Shown here: one piece after another, positions 46,546-57,540 of the stretch
Layout: the number at the start of each line of letters is the position of its first letter
How positions within the stretch are numbered: the stretch's first letter is position 1
NCBI GenBank assembly: GCA_021234155.1
Contig: JAJEKV010000004.1
Coordinates: 17,917,310-17,981,309, forward strand
Direction of reading: 5' to 3'
Origin: Isoetes taiwanensis
Taxonomy: Eukaryota; Streptophyta; Lycopodiopsida; Isoetales; Isoetaceae
DNA length: 64,000 bases
Made by a program: the position numbers and the translations under genes
The notes under the pieces: model-generated
Told to the model about the DNA's origin: nothing
The model's input: the letters and a program-made list of their open reading frames with translations, nothing else
The model's database searches: none

Positions 46546-49500
46546 GCCCCCACAAGAGACAACTTAGCAGTGGACCACCAGAACAAGTGCTTCTCCAAAC
46601 CCCTAATGATCTCCTCCCATGCAGCTCCCATAGTAACATGGATGCCAACTGGAATCCCCAACAACTTGATGGCCTGTCCATGCGCAAGTAATTTCCATGG
46701 ATAATCGTGAATACATGCCGGAGCCGGATTATCCAATGTCCACAAAGCTGTACACTTCTGCCACCCCACAAGAACACCGGAAGCCAGTGAAAAAGTATCT
46801 AAAAGCATTTTGGCAGCAGCAAGATTCTCATCATTAGCGACTAGGAAGAGGAACGTGTCGTCTGCATATTGATTGCAAACCTCTTGTGTGCCGTCCTCCA
46901 TTGCAAGACCATGGAGAAGTCCCTCTGTCGTTGCAATGGTGAATAACTGTGACAACGCCTCTGCAACAATTGTGAAAAGCAATGGTGCTAAAGGGCACCC
47001 ATGGCGAATACCACGACCGAGTGAAAAGGCATGTGAGGGCTCACCATGGAAGAGGACAGTCGCCCGAGCACAGATATGCAGCTTCATAATATCTGATGTG
47101 AATTGTTCCCCAAATCCCAATCTCAGCATACAGCGGCGCATGAATTCCCAGCTGACACTGTCATAAGCTTTTGCAAAATCAAGCTTAAGGTATACAACTG
47201 GAAGGTTTTGCCTACGTGCCCAATGAATTCCCTCGTAAGCAGCAACAACATTATTCAAAATGCACCGTTTTGGAAGAAAACCTGACTGGGTTGGTGAGAT
47301 GGACTCTGCCAAGATGTCCTTTACCCGCTCTGCAAAAGCCTTGGCGAAGATCTTATATACGGACGACAATAAGGTAATGGGCGGCCAATCTGAAATAGTC
47401 TGAGGATCCTTGACCTTGGGGATGAGTGAGATGGCACCTGTGTTTAAAATTCTATTCAAAGCAGTGGACCGCCGAAAGTCACAGAAAGCATCATACACAT
47501 CTGGCTCCAGCCATTCCCAATACTCCTGGAAGAACTCAATTGGCAAACCATCCAAACCTGGGCATTTGCCTCTTTTCAGTTCAAAGACTGCCGAACGTAA
47601 ATCTTCAGCTGTCATAGCCGCCTCTATTGACTCGCGTTGCTCACCAGAGATGATGGGGGAAATCCTAGATAAAACAACATCTTGCATTTCTGATTGAAAG
47701 AGAAGATGTTTCTCAGCAAAAAACGTCTGGAAGTGGTTATGCAGATGCTCCCTGAGTTCAGTCGGCTCTGTTAGCATCGAACCATTCGGCAAAAGCAATG
47801 AGGACATGGTTGATGTCATGCGACGACTCTTAGCTGCACGAAAAAAGAAGCCCGTACAATGGTCTCCATCACGAAACCACTGTAGACATGCCTTCATCTT
47901 TGTTTGCTGAATTTGCTCCTCCTCCAGTGCTTGGATCTGTGCCAAAATATCACGATCATGAACACCTGGAAGACGTCCCTGTCGAGAATGGAGTAGGTCC
48001 TGATACAAAGTGTCCAGTAAAGCACGACCTGCTGCTGCAGACTCTCGACCCCACTCTTTGGCAAAACCCTTGACTGCCGCAATTGCATCCACTATGCCAG
48101 TCATACCTCGACGTCGGTTGAAGGCAGTTGTCCAAGTATTCTTGCAACCTTCTTGAAAGTCAGCATCCTTTAAGAACTTCACGTTCAAGCAAAAACACGT
48201 CCTTCCAGGCCGCCATTGCTGCAGTGGCTCGTCTGAAATGAATTGCGGATGGTGGTCTGAAACTAAGTTATCTCTGAGACGGAATCGAAAGAGACCTGGA
48301 AGTGCCGCAACTGTATCTGCATTCCAATAAGCTCTATCCAACCAAGAGCTCGCGCGACCCCCACCAACTTGACCATTGCACCAAGTGAAGGCACCTTCAC
48401 CATCAATCTCCGAGAGGTTGCAGTCATGGAGTAGACGAAGCCACTGCTGGCGTTCAAAACTAGACACCACTGTAGAGGTCGCCCCCAATCGATCAGACTC
48501 CACTTCCACCATATTGAGATCCCCAACAAGAAGCCATGAAATGTGGCAGCCCAAGCTGAGTATCTTCCCTCGCAAAGAGGCCCACAGTGAAGCTCTCTGA
48601 TGAGGTCTATTGTGGGCGTAAACATTAATTAGACCATATTTAACCCCTTGTTCCTGCCATACAATTAGGGCCCAACGACCAAAGCGATCAGCCTGAGTAA
48701 AGATGACTGGCAAGGAAGGAAGCCATGCTATCACGACCCCTGCACTGGCAGAATCAACTGCTGCGATAAGGACATTAAACCTGCGACTAATCATGTCTGC
48801 AAGCTTTGATACGTCTCCCTTACGACACTTATGCTCTTGAAGGGTGATGCCGTTGGTTATGGAGTGTTGCAAATGGAGTCCAATCTCATTAGCAATGGCA
48901 GAAATGAACTTGGAATCCTGTAACTCTGGAGGAAAATCTTCGATAGCAAACCAGAAGGGGGCACGTAAGGCATCTGGCTTAGCTGAAAAGGATCCAGGAA
49001 CATACTGTTGATAGAGAAAGAAGTGTTTCCAGAGAGGATCAACACCTCGTTCTATGAGTTGAGCAGCCGGTTCAGGAGATTCAAACATCAAAAGAAAGCA
49101 ACGTTGATCTTTTGCCACAAGCTTGATAGATTGATAAGCAGGAAGCCCTAGCTTGTGAAGGTGCCCAGACAGCCAAGATCCCACGCGCTTCAAATCCAGG
49201 AAAGGACCAGTGAAGTGGCAGACCATGGAACACGCAACCAACTGCTCCACATGTCGTCGATGATCCTCATGGCTAATCTGCACCACTGGAGCCCCAAAAC
49301 ACTCAAAAGTTGCCCTGCACTCCTGAACCTCATAAAAAATTTCGTCTGATGGGAGCTGGACATCGATAGAGTCTTGCTTAGCTTGCAATTGCTGGAGATA
49401 GGACACAACTTCCTTCCTGTTATTATCCGCCATGGTGGCAATGGCCTCTGAGATACGAGTCGAGGTGGCAGGAGTCGCCAGGCCCTTGCAAAGCCACTCA

Positions 49501-50411
49501 GAGAACCGGACACCTGTAACTCGAGCAACTGTATCAGATGATCTCCAAGGTGTGGTCGATGCAGCTCGGGGGATGGAAGAGGATGTCGCCCCAGGCTGCC
49601 GTGGGGGAAGAGGGGGAAACTCCTCCTGCCCTGAGGAACCTCCAACGTGTGTTGGACGTACACCAATTTGTGGAGGTTGCACCACCACCCGAGCACTACT
49701 TGTAGAGGTAGTCTGCATCAAGGAACTCCCAACCTGTGTTGGAGGTGCCGCCCGTGCAACACTATTAGGTGCAACCTGTCCAGAGGAGCACTCTACAGGC
49801 ACATGAGGTCTGAACTGATATGAGGGACTTCCAGGCACATGAGGTCTGAACTGATATGAGGGACTTCCAACCTGTGTCGGAGGAGCTAGTAGCCCAGTAG
49901 CAACTTCGGCAGATGAAGAGGGTCTTGCCTGAACCCCAGAACCTCCAACGAGTGTTAGAGGAGCTAATTGGCTAGAGCACACCACCTGGTCCGAGGAACC
50001 TCCAACGCGTGTTGGAGGTGTGACACTCTCGGAAGAGTTTTCCAATGGCACAACGCAGCTTCCAGTCTCACCAGACGTGTGGGCAGCAGCGCGAACTGTA
50101 GTTGCTGCAACTACAGTCGGGATGGAAACTGGAGCAAGTAACTGAGACGAGGAAGAAGACGGAGCTCCTGTCTCAATTGAGGCAGCCACACTCATGCCAT
50201 TAGAAGACATGTTGGGCAACGCTAAAGGATTGAGATGCACCGAAGAGACTAAACTCTCAGGAGCCGAAAGAGCACCCTCACGAGCCATCTTGTGTGCATC
50301 ACGTACACTCATTTTGGGAGAATCTGCAGCATATTCTTTGCCAATTCCACCATGAACTGTGGTAGAAGCACCAGAAGCACGTTTTGGCGGGCTGCGACTG
50401 GATCTTGTCAT
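46518..50411 (-). CDS. LINE polyprotein: Gag-like, endonuclease (truncated) and reverse transcriptase
   Basis: A single frame of about 1297 codons from ATG at 50411. The N terminus is low-complexity, rich in Ser, Pro and Val, with repeated PPTQVG-type units. A Gag-like RRM (DUF4283-like) region follows at about residues 385-510. The frame then enters the endonuclease at LQEHK; the earlier part with the first catalytic Asn and the usual zinc knuckle are absent, so an in-frame deletion fused ORF1 to ORF2. Remaining endonuclease motifs are INVYAHNR, VGDLNM and SDHHP. Reverse-transcriptase motifs are GFLPKR, LKLDFAKAYDSV, GIRHGCPLAPLLF and the catalytic YADD (about 46868-46857). The frame ends after a one-base slip in a G-run near 46540, where the native frame continues. 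It copies the element's RNA into the chromosome. Confidence 0.85.
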   Translation of the reverse strand: MTRSSRSPPKRASGASTTVHGGIGKEYAADSPKMSVRDAHKMAREGALSAPESLVSSVHLNPLALPNMSSNGMSVAASIETGAPSSSSSQLLAPVSIPTVVAATTVRAAAHTSGETGSCVVPLENSSESVTPPTRVGGSSDQVVCSSQLAPLTLVGGSGVQARPSSSAEVATGLLAPPTQVGSPSYQFRPHVPGSPSYQFRPHVPVECSSGQVAPNSVARAAPPTQVGSSLMQTTSTSSARVVVQPPQIGVRPTHVGGSSGQEEFPPLPPRQPGATSSSIPRAASTTPWRSSDTVARVTGVRFSEWLCKGLATPATSTRISEAIATMADNNRKEVVSYLQQLQAKQDSIDVQLPSDEIFYEVQECRATFECFGAPVVQISHEDHRRHVEQLVACSMVCHFTGPFLDLKRVGSWLSGHLHKLGLPAYQSIKLVAKDQRCFLLMFESPEPAAQLIERGVDPLWKHFFLYQQYVPGSFSAKPDALRAPFWFAIEDFPPELQDSKFISAIANEIGLHLQHSITNGITLQEHKCRKGDVSKLADMISRRFNVLIAAVDSASAGVVIAWLPSLPVIFTQADRFGRWALIVWQEQGVKYGLINVYAHNRPHQRASLWASLRGKILSLGCHISWLLVGDLNMVEVESDRLGATSTVVSSFERQQWLRLLHDCNLSEIDGEGAFTWCNGQVGGGRASSWLDRAYWNADTVAALPGLFRFRLRDNLVSDHHPQFISDEPLQQWRPGRTCFCLNVKFLKDADFQEGCKNTWTTAFNRRRGMTGIVDAIAAVKGFAKEWGRESAAAGRALLDTLYQDLLHSRQGRLPGVHDRDILAQIQALEEEQIQQTKMKACLQWFRDGDHCTGFFFRAAKSRRMTSTMSSLLLPNGSMLTEPTELREHLHNHFQTFFAEKHLLFQSEMQDVVLSRISPIISGEQRESIEAAMTAEDLRSAVFELKRGKCPGLDGLPIEFFQEYWEWLEPDVYDAFCDFRRSTALNRILNTGAISLIPKVKDPQTISDWPPITLLSSVYKIFAKAFAERVKDILAESISPTQSGFLPKRCILNNVVAAYEGIHWARRQNLPVVYLKLDFAKAYDSVSWEFMRRCMLRLGFGEQFTSDIMKLHICARATVLFHGEPSHAFSLGRGIRHGCPLAPLLFTIVAEALSQLFTIATTEGLLHGLAMEDGTQEVCNQYADDTFLFLVANDENLAAAKMLLDTFSLASGVLVGWQKCTALWTLDNPAPACIHDYPWKLLAHGQAIKLLGIPVGIHVTMGAAWEEIIRGLEKHLFWWSTAKLSLVGAHYSGQVSP
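49803..49868 (-). repeat. 33-bp tandem duplication in the LINE frame
   Basis: GGCACATGAGGTCTGAACTG is repeated 33 bp apart. It encodes GSPSYQFRPHVP twice in a row and keeps the frame open. Confidence 0.9.
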
Positions 50412-50831
50412 CTCCACCAAGAGAGGAGGGCCGAAGTTTCAGACCTGAACCGTCTTTCCCAACCGGCCAAGCTCTGAAGGAATTAAGCACCACTGGATGG
50501 AGTGCTTAAAATGCTTTCCAACAAGCCCAAACACGCCCAAAACTGCCACCAGATGCAGAAGTTATGGCCAAAAGAAGATTGCAGCCAAACCCTAGCACCG
50601 TCAAAAGAGGGCCGGGACTGTCAGGCCGATTCCGTCGACTAAAACAGAGAAAACACCATACAAATCATACACCAATGGAAAGCTCTTTCGATAAGCTTTC
50701 CAACGAGCCTAGGAACACCTGAATCTGACACCGGAATCTCGAGTTATTAGCAAAAGAGTAGAGCTGAAACCCTAAGCGCCATCATGAGCGCCTATCCTTA
50801 AAAATCATCTAGTGCTTCCTTAATTTAACTT

Positions 50832-50861
50832 CGGAGTTCTGATGGGATCCGGTGTGGTAGC
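50832..50861 (-). other. 5S rRNA-derived segment, inner part
   Basis: On the minus strand, CACCGGATCCCATCAGAACT (running on to CCG) at 50854-50832 is identical to nucleotides ~26-48 of plant 5S rRNA. It is followed by AAGTTAA, still close to 5S, and then by unrelated sequence. The internal promoter boxes of 5S genes (about nt 50-97) are not preserved. Confidence 0.85.
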
Positions 50862-51414
50862 ATTAGAGGTAATTTGAGATCTCTTTTTGTCCCCATAAGA
50901 ATCCTCCAATAGAATGAGTACTCTACATCAAACTGCAATTAATGCAGCATTAACAACTTCATTGCTGTCGTTTTTTCCCTATAACTTTTGATCTACTCAT
51001 GAAAATGCTGCGGCGTTTGTTGCATTAGATGCAGAGTGAAAAGATCTTTCAAATGATATATGGTTATGATGTATTTCAATACAAGCCATATGTGTTAACC
51101 TTAAAAAATATGGTTTTTTGCTCTTTTCTTATATATTTACATCCCAAAAGATATAACAATGGGTTGTCATTAGAAAGATCTTGAGGAGACGAATCCATTG
51201 CCACAAATAGTGTTCGAATCGGAGTTTTTGATCAAAAGTTATAGTAGAAAAATGACACTGCAAAAGTTAGTTAGAACTGCATTAATTACTGCTGCCACAT
51301 AATACTGGAATAAAATACACTGGAGCTCTTCTCTTATTGGACAGTTTAAAAAGCTGATGTGGCTTTTTAAGCATCCCTTAATGGGACAAAATGAGATCTC
51401 AAATTACCTCTAAT
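50862..51414. mobile_element. 553-bp inverted-repeat element (MITE-like) inside the LINE leader
   Basis: ATTAGAGGTAATTTGAGATC at 50862 and its complement ending at 51414 form terminal inverted repeats of about 32 bp with one or two mismatches. The interior is AT-rich and non-coding. The insertion falls inside the 5S-like sequence, with GC on both sides as a possible 2-bp target duplication. The superfamily is not clear. Confidence 0.75.
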
Positions 51415-51435
51415 GCGCTGGTATGACCGCACTAC
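51415..51435 (-). other. 5S rRNA-derived segment, first 21 nt, at the LINE 5' end
   Basis: On the minus strand, GTAGTGCGGTCATACCAGCG matches the start of plant 5S rRNA (GTGCGATCATACCAGC, one difference over 16). It begins exactly where the LINE target-site duplication ends. Confidence 0.85.
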
Positions 51436-51447
51436 ACCATGCCAATT

Positions 51448-53610
51448 AATGGCACTCAACATCGCTCGAGAAGGCTTATTGAAGATTATTAAAGATTATT
51501 GCCATTGCGTATAAGATGAATATCTTCATTTCCATCATTTAAAAGACAAATTTATTGGATTCAAGAATTCACGAGACCGATTAAAATAAAATGGCACCTT
51601 CAAAGAACCAACGTCTGGCATCTCGTAGACCATTTAGCTCATAAGAAACAATGATGAATTATCAATTGCTTAGCATGATATAAAAAAATAGCTAAGACTA
51701 GATAATTTATCCACAACTTAGTGCATACTTGCCAAGGATGCAACATAAAAATGAACAACAGATATTATGAAGCTTTAGAATTAGTGTTAGTAGGAAGAAG
51801 AGTAGGACGAAGAGAAGTGGCAATTAACTCTGTGGTATCAAATGAAGTAAATCTAAATTACCTCAGATATATGATTCCAATAGGGGAAAGATAGTTCTTC
51901 CACGAGAAATCTCTTTAGTTGGTCTGATTTTTGTCAAGATCCGGAGAGAAGTAATTGTTTTTGGTGCAAAAGGTCGGGAGGAATCCCCTGACAGTTAAGC
52001 GGTTGTTTATAGTGTACACATCATCTTCTGAAGCAGAACCCGATTCTTAATTACCGTTGTTAGTGGAATCAATGGAAGTTCAATTGGATGGCTTCTAACT
52101 TCCAGGCATCAATTGACGCTAGTGGAATCTCACCTAAATACTGCGATTTCCTTAAAGAGAATATCTAGCATAATAATAAGGGATTTCCTTCTGAATTTTT
52201 GTATGTTTATGATTTAGTCGTCGTATTCATTTGCATATACTAAATAGTATTTCGAGTGCACCCTTCCTTAGCCATCCATCTTAGAGAAGGAAAAAAACGT
52301 GTGGCAGTGCCTTTTTCTGTTTGCATATATTTCTTTCTGTTTGCTTATTGGAAAAAGAATGCCAGTCTAACTTCCACAATTAGAGCAAAGTAAAGATAGC
52401 GCATTTTCACAAACTGAAGCAATTTTCTAGCAAAGATAGCGAATTTTCACCAATTGAAGCGTTTTATCTAGGGATTTAAACCTCCATAGTTTAGGACGAA
52501 ACAAAGATGCCGTTATGTGGAATGGGAAGAAGGAGTGGATTATGGTGTGAGTAGGGTAAATTGGCTACTGCCAGCAACGAGGATCGGTGTAATCCACGAC
52601 TTTTTCCCATTTCCACAACATAAAGGGAAGGCAGGGGTGGTGAGTCTTGGTGGATGATGCTTCATGTTACGTCGTCCAAGAAAAGGCACAGTCAAGGAAA
52701 GGCAGCCAAAGTTGCCATAACCTCTTTCAGGCTTTAGGTTACACTGCCGGAGTTGTTATGGAGGCAAGCATCGAACCCTCTGATTTCGCCAAACGCGAAT
52801 CAATTGTCTAATTAATTTGGTAAAGACAAAGGGGGCGAGGCGAGACCAAAAGGGAGGACATTAAAGACATAGAACTAACCTTCGAGCTGAAAGCTCAAGA
52901 AAGTGCAGTGAGAGAGGTAGATAGTGACGTAGTTATCCTTAGATCGACATCAAAGAGAAAGTCATTGGGCAAACATAAATGTGAAAGCAGCTCATCGGAA
53001 GGAGGGGTAGTCAAGAAAGAGTTTAAGAACCGCAAGTCCAGGTAGGCTAAGTGGAATCACGTAACCTAGAAAAACAAGCCATAATGCTTAATTCAGAAAC
53101 CTCAACCTAAGGTAATGACGTTCCAAAAGAAGATCAGGCAGCCATGCTATTTAGCATGCTGAGCAAACCAAACATCAAGCTCGAAAGAGATCAGGAAGAG
53201 ATTTTATAAGAGATCAAAAATACTCTTGAAGCAAAGAGTAAAACACTTCGACAACGCATGCCTAAAAATGAGAGGAGGCAAAAAGACATGTATATACGAA
53301 CAAAATATCCATATATCTACAATCCAGCAATGATCTGAACACTGTCACGACATGTTTCAACAAGAGCAATGGAAAAATTTCATACAACACCCAACTTTCG
53401 GATAGAAACAAAAAATTCCATAAGCTCAAGGAATGGAGGGAGCAACATGCACAAATACATCTCAACAACTTATCTCATAAAAACAGTATTGCTTTAGTCA
53501 TAAAGAAACATCTAAAAAGCAACAATTTATAACTAGGGGGACCATGAATCAAGAGCCAGGTCGAGGGAAAAATTGAGTCGGGGCAGGCATTAAAGGATCC
53601 AGAGGTAGAA
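51448..53610. other. no assignable gene
   Basis: AT-rich, with a short direct repeat (GCAAAGATAGCGAATTTTCAC-like, at about 52388 and 52431). No coding region is recognised. Confidence 0.5.
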
Positions 53611-54194
53611 TCAAAGGCAGAAGAGGAGCAACAGGAGTGCCAGTATTAGGGGAGAATTGCAGGTTTCAATGTGATATCCAAGACGTCCACAAAAAGGGAA
53701 CACCAGATTTATATGAAGAAAACTGAGATTGAGGAGCAACAAAGAAGGAAGAACCAATGAAAAGAGTAGTGGATCTCGAAGTAGGAGGGCGGCGATCATG
53801 ATGCATTTGCCGAGCCAGCTTCAATTTTCTAGAATCATCAGCATATAGAGCGGGGGCCCGCATGGTCATCAAAGTCTTAGGCGACATCATAGCCCTCGCG
53901 ATCAGCGATAATCAAAACCTTCATCCTCTGCAAAGTGGTTGCCTTACCTTCCTTGATAATCTGAAGAATCGTATCGAGAACCTGAGGAGACAAAGCAGTT
54001 AATCGAACATCCAACTCCCAGAATCTGCACTCTGTGGCACAAAGGAACTCATACTGGTGGCATGAGGACTCCCTCTTAAAGTTGGGAACTGAAGGAGATG
54101 CACATTCTCGAACCTCCTGACGAAACACCTCGATCTGCTCATGAAGAGAAGCATCAGAAGTGAGTGAAGACTGAAGGCTTTGTGTATATGCCAT
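53611..54194 (-). pseudogene. possible retroelement gag remnant
   Basis: Minus-strand frame 54194-53877 (105 codons) contains ATTLQRMKVLIIADREGYDV and is followed, in shifted frames, by ALYADDSRKLKLARQMHHDR and CGRLGYHIETC. The ADREG-DVA motif followed by a basic helix and a short Cys/His end resembles gag-like proteins of tyrosine-recombinase (DIRS-like) retroelements. The match is short, and no reverse transcriptase is found nearby. At least two frameshifts are needed. An unknown decayed gene is equally possible. Confidence 0.3.
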
Positions 54195-54199
54195 CTATA

Positions 54200-56700
54200 A
54201 CTGAAAGGTTTATAGCAGCCGAGGCAGCATATCCAAAGATGGAGAAGGGACTGCAGAACCTGTGGTTGGCAAGGAGTGGCTCATCCCCACACAGGGACCC
54301 GCAAAAGCAAGAGCAAAAATCAGGAAAGGTACCGAAGCAAAAGATACAGAAGAAACAACCCAGGATGGACCAGCGAAGCCAGAATGAGAAGCTATGGCCG
54401 TGCATCTAACAGGGAATCATTGGGGCGATGGGATCAACAGAAGCAACAAAGGTATGCACAATAGGCACATCAGGCGCAATAGAGGCTGCAATGGTGCATG
54501 CATGTCGAATTGGCAGGCAGCATTGACAGGCCTTAGCTCGCAAAGAAATCTAAGAGGTGCTGGGAGAGCTCTGACCTGCTATAACATGAGGTGTCTATGA
54601 CCTGCTATAATGTGAGGTGTCTAGTCGTAGTAAGTCACGGGCATTAGTACATGAGAAGAAAACAACCAATAAGGAAAATACAGCATCCGAGAAGAAAAGT
54701 GGTAAGGAGAATCATCACCCCCAACCAGAGAAAAACATGTAAGATAACCATTATAACGTTGTAATAGAAAAATTATGAGGGCAACAATGAAGAAATCATA
54801 AGGAAAACTACAATAGCAACCATTAAAATTATGCAAAGGATTGTAATATAACCATAATGACAATCATATAGGCTATCATAGAAAAACATGTGGATCAAAG
54901 CATGTTGAAATGGATTTTTACGCCATATTTGTAGTGCATGGGCGTGGTTTAGTATGGGCTGAAAGTTACGGAAGAGGTAGTTATAATGATGGCAGGTTAA
55001 GGTTGATTAAGCAAATTCAAATTATCATGCCACGTGTCCAAGTACTTCGATCTTTCCCTCCCCCCCTCCCCTGAAACCCTCCCTCCTTTTGCTATTGGAT
55101 TCAGGAGAAACTACAACAGAAATCTGTGCCAATGGATTCGAAGCCAGAGCTCAACGTCATTGGACATATTACAGACAACTTTACAAACATGCTGAACAGT
55201 ATGCTTCACCAGATGAGTTGAAGTAGGTTTGGGGTGAAAGAGTACCAAAAAAATATACTATAGGTATTGTAGTTTAATCTTAATGTCATTGTTTCAATGT
55301 CTTTGAATAATTTTCTTCCAGATTAAAGAACCTCAACCCGGACTAATATCGAGAGGTATGTTGAACAAACAGTTGGGGAGGCATGGTACCTAAATTTTGC
55401 GACAGCATACTATTTACATAAGAAAGGGGAGCAAGTTAATTGGTTGAGTTTTTGGGAGCAGTATGAGAGGGAAAAGCACCAAAAAGCCTTTCAGCAAATA
55501 GGAACAGGAAATAAAGATAATTGTTCAAAGAAATGTAAATAGCCAAGGTCATCACCACCTGCTAAAGATGCAAGTGAAAATGAAAGTGAGGAGGATAAGA
55601 AACGTAGAACTACCCCAACACCTACAAAAAATCTTCAAAGCAATTGTTCCAGGGTCCGTGTATCGGTCTGTGTAGCAGAATGATGTGAAGCCAATGTGCA
55701 GAAAGAAAGCAAAGATTTCTACTGAATCAGGTATTTCAAAACAAGTAGAAGAAAGTGAAATTGCTTCTAAATCAGGTTACTAGGTTGATTGAATAAGAGT
55801 AAGCACGTTCTGTATTTTTTGTCATGTACTATGTTAATGTGTGGTGTGTCCTATGGTATGGTGATAAAATGAGAGTTAGCATTTTATGCAATAGCCAATA
55901 CTATAATTTTAACGTTTTAGGTGGTATGTGGTTGGTAGGATGTGATGTTGCATAGTGTAAGTATTGTGAGATGATTCTTCTTATCATAGTGTTGAAAGAT
56001 GCAGCAATGAGAATGCGTGGTATGAAGATGCATCATAGTCTGTGTATTGGTCTAATATGATTGGAATATATTACAAACTAATGTGATGGATTGACATGTT
56101 TGTGTTATGTGAAGGCGAATATGATGTTATATAGCATCACAAGTATGGTGGCAATTTATGATGTCAAATATGGTGTGTCGTAGCAAGGTTGGTATGATGA
56201 AAAACGTGATGGAAAATATGATGTGTGGTGTTGTGTTGTGTGCTGATATTTGATGTTGTTGTATGATGGCAAATGTGATGTATATCGAGTTGTCTTATGA
56301 TACAATTCACTAACACATATCTCCCTGATTGCAGACTCTCGCAACTTATTAAATACATGTTATTAGTCTACAGAACAGACTAAAGCCAAACTTCGGTATG
56401 GAGAAGAGAATCAGTGAAAACTCGAAAGGCAAATTGAACTTCTTGAACTTGAAAAGGGAAAGGTCAAGCTTGAAACCAAGGAAAAGGAAAATATCATGAA
56501 GAAGCAACCTGAAACTATAGCAGGTACCATGCATGGAATAATTTAAGGGCTAAATTTAGCTATTTGGCGATTTTTTAGAACATTTTCAAAAAAAATTGGC
56601 TAAAGTAAATGGAAAAAATTGGGAAAAAAATAATAATTTTAGCTTAACTTTTTTTGGGGATTGCACCAACCCTAGAGCTCTTTAGCCAAATGCTAGAAGG
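54200..56700. other. scattered coding-like remnants, not assignable
   Basis: Plus-strand fragments read AWYLNFATAYYLHKKGEQVN (about 55380-55440) and ERQIELLELEKGKVKLETKE (about 56425-56490). These suggest an old gene with a C-terminal coiled coil, such as the DNA-binding partner protein of PIF/Harbinger transposons. Several stops intervene. A GT-rich, TGATG-repeated stretch lies at 56150-56290. Confidence 0.3.
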
Positions 56701-56730
56701 TAAGAGAGTGAAATTTTGTATTGTTTAGCC

Positions 56731-57127
56731 AAACCATAGAAACTTTTAGATTGAATTTCGGGCTAGTTTAGCTAACATCATTCTAGTTTATTTTAAATAT
56801 ATGATTAGTAGTAGTTTCTAGCATTATAAATTAATTTGAGTCATAAAGTTTGCTAGTTAGCATTAGTTTAGAATGTTCTCATACAGAAAATGACTAAAAC
56901 AAGTGGAATATATTGAAAAAGAGTGTAGTAATTTGGTTTAATATTTTCTATTGGCCACACCATAGAAATTTTTGGGATGGTGTTTGGGTTAGTTTAGCTA
57001 AACGCTAGAAAGTATGAACGGAAAAATGTGTAGAGTTTAGCTAAACCACAGAAAGTTTTGGGATTAATATCGAGCAAGTTTAGCTAAAGTCATTCTGTCT
57101 AATAAGAAATATGCGATTAGTAATTTA
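56731..57127 (+). repeat. ~300-bp spaced direct repeat
   Basis: TTTAGC(C/T)AAACCA(T/C)AGAAA at about 56728 is repeated near 57038. Both are followed by GATT(G/A)A, CGGGCTAGTTTAGCTAA-like sequence, CATTCT and ATATG(A/C)GATTAGTA. A third, weaker copy lies near 56930-57010. Confidence 0.65.
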
Positions 57128-57139
57128 TTCCTTGGTACC

Positions 57140-57433
57140 ATGTACATTAACAGGTTGGGGGAGAAGGATCTTAATGAAAGAATCTTACCTGGCATTAGAT
57201 CTTTGAAGAAGGAGATGGATGATGTGGACTTTGAAACAAAGCTAGCCATTGAGAACATATCTGAGCTAGGGCTCAGATTTCAGAGATTTCAGCTGTGCAT
57301 GGAGGGGGATGAAAGTCCTTCTTTTCTTTTTGATCCAGCAATACCACCTCTACCACTAGCAACAGAAGTAGAAGGAGACATAGGCTGTCCCTATTGTGGA
57401 TGGTCCTTGGGCGATATTTGCCTATTGTGTTAG
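57140..57433 (+). other. unassigned open frame
   Basis: A 97-codon frame reading NRLGEKDLNERILPGIRSLK, an acidic helix, then a short C-x2-C (CPYCGW) near the end and a final C-x2-C-like LLC. It may be a fragment of the same decayed gene as the pieces upstream. No family is recognised. Confidence 0.25.
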
Positions 57434-57540
57434 TTGAATGCAGTCACCGATATCATATTCCATGTTTGAGCTATCATTTGAGGTAATCACTAGGTTGTTG
57501 TAGTTCAAGATCTCCTTTCAATTCTGAAATTACACAGTTA

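Larger units (their letters stand above)
45031..51435 (-). mobile_element. full-length LINE with 12-bp target-site duplications
   Basis: The element runs on the minus strand from 51435 to a poly(A) tail of 18 (T-run 45031-45048). ACCATGCCAATT flanks it at 45021-45032 (overlapping the tail) and 51436-51447, as expected after target-primed reverse transcription. Order on the minus strand: a 5' end derived from 5S rRNA, an inserted inverted-repeat element, an untranslated leader, a fused ORF1/ORF2 coding region, the zinc-binding C-terminal domain, a short 3' UTR and poly(A). One frameshift, one stop and an internal deletion make it non-autonomous today. Similar plant LINEs belong to the L1 clade. 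Confidence 0.9.

Noticed and set aside
50832-51435. A functional 5S rRNA gene
   Set aside because: Only about the first 50 nt match, the sequence is split by a 553-bp insert, and the internal promoter and 3' half are missing.
54164-54464. Basic plus-strand frames as a gene
   Set aside because: They show only low-complexity Gln/Lys composition with no conserved motif.
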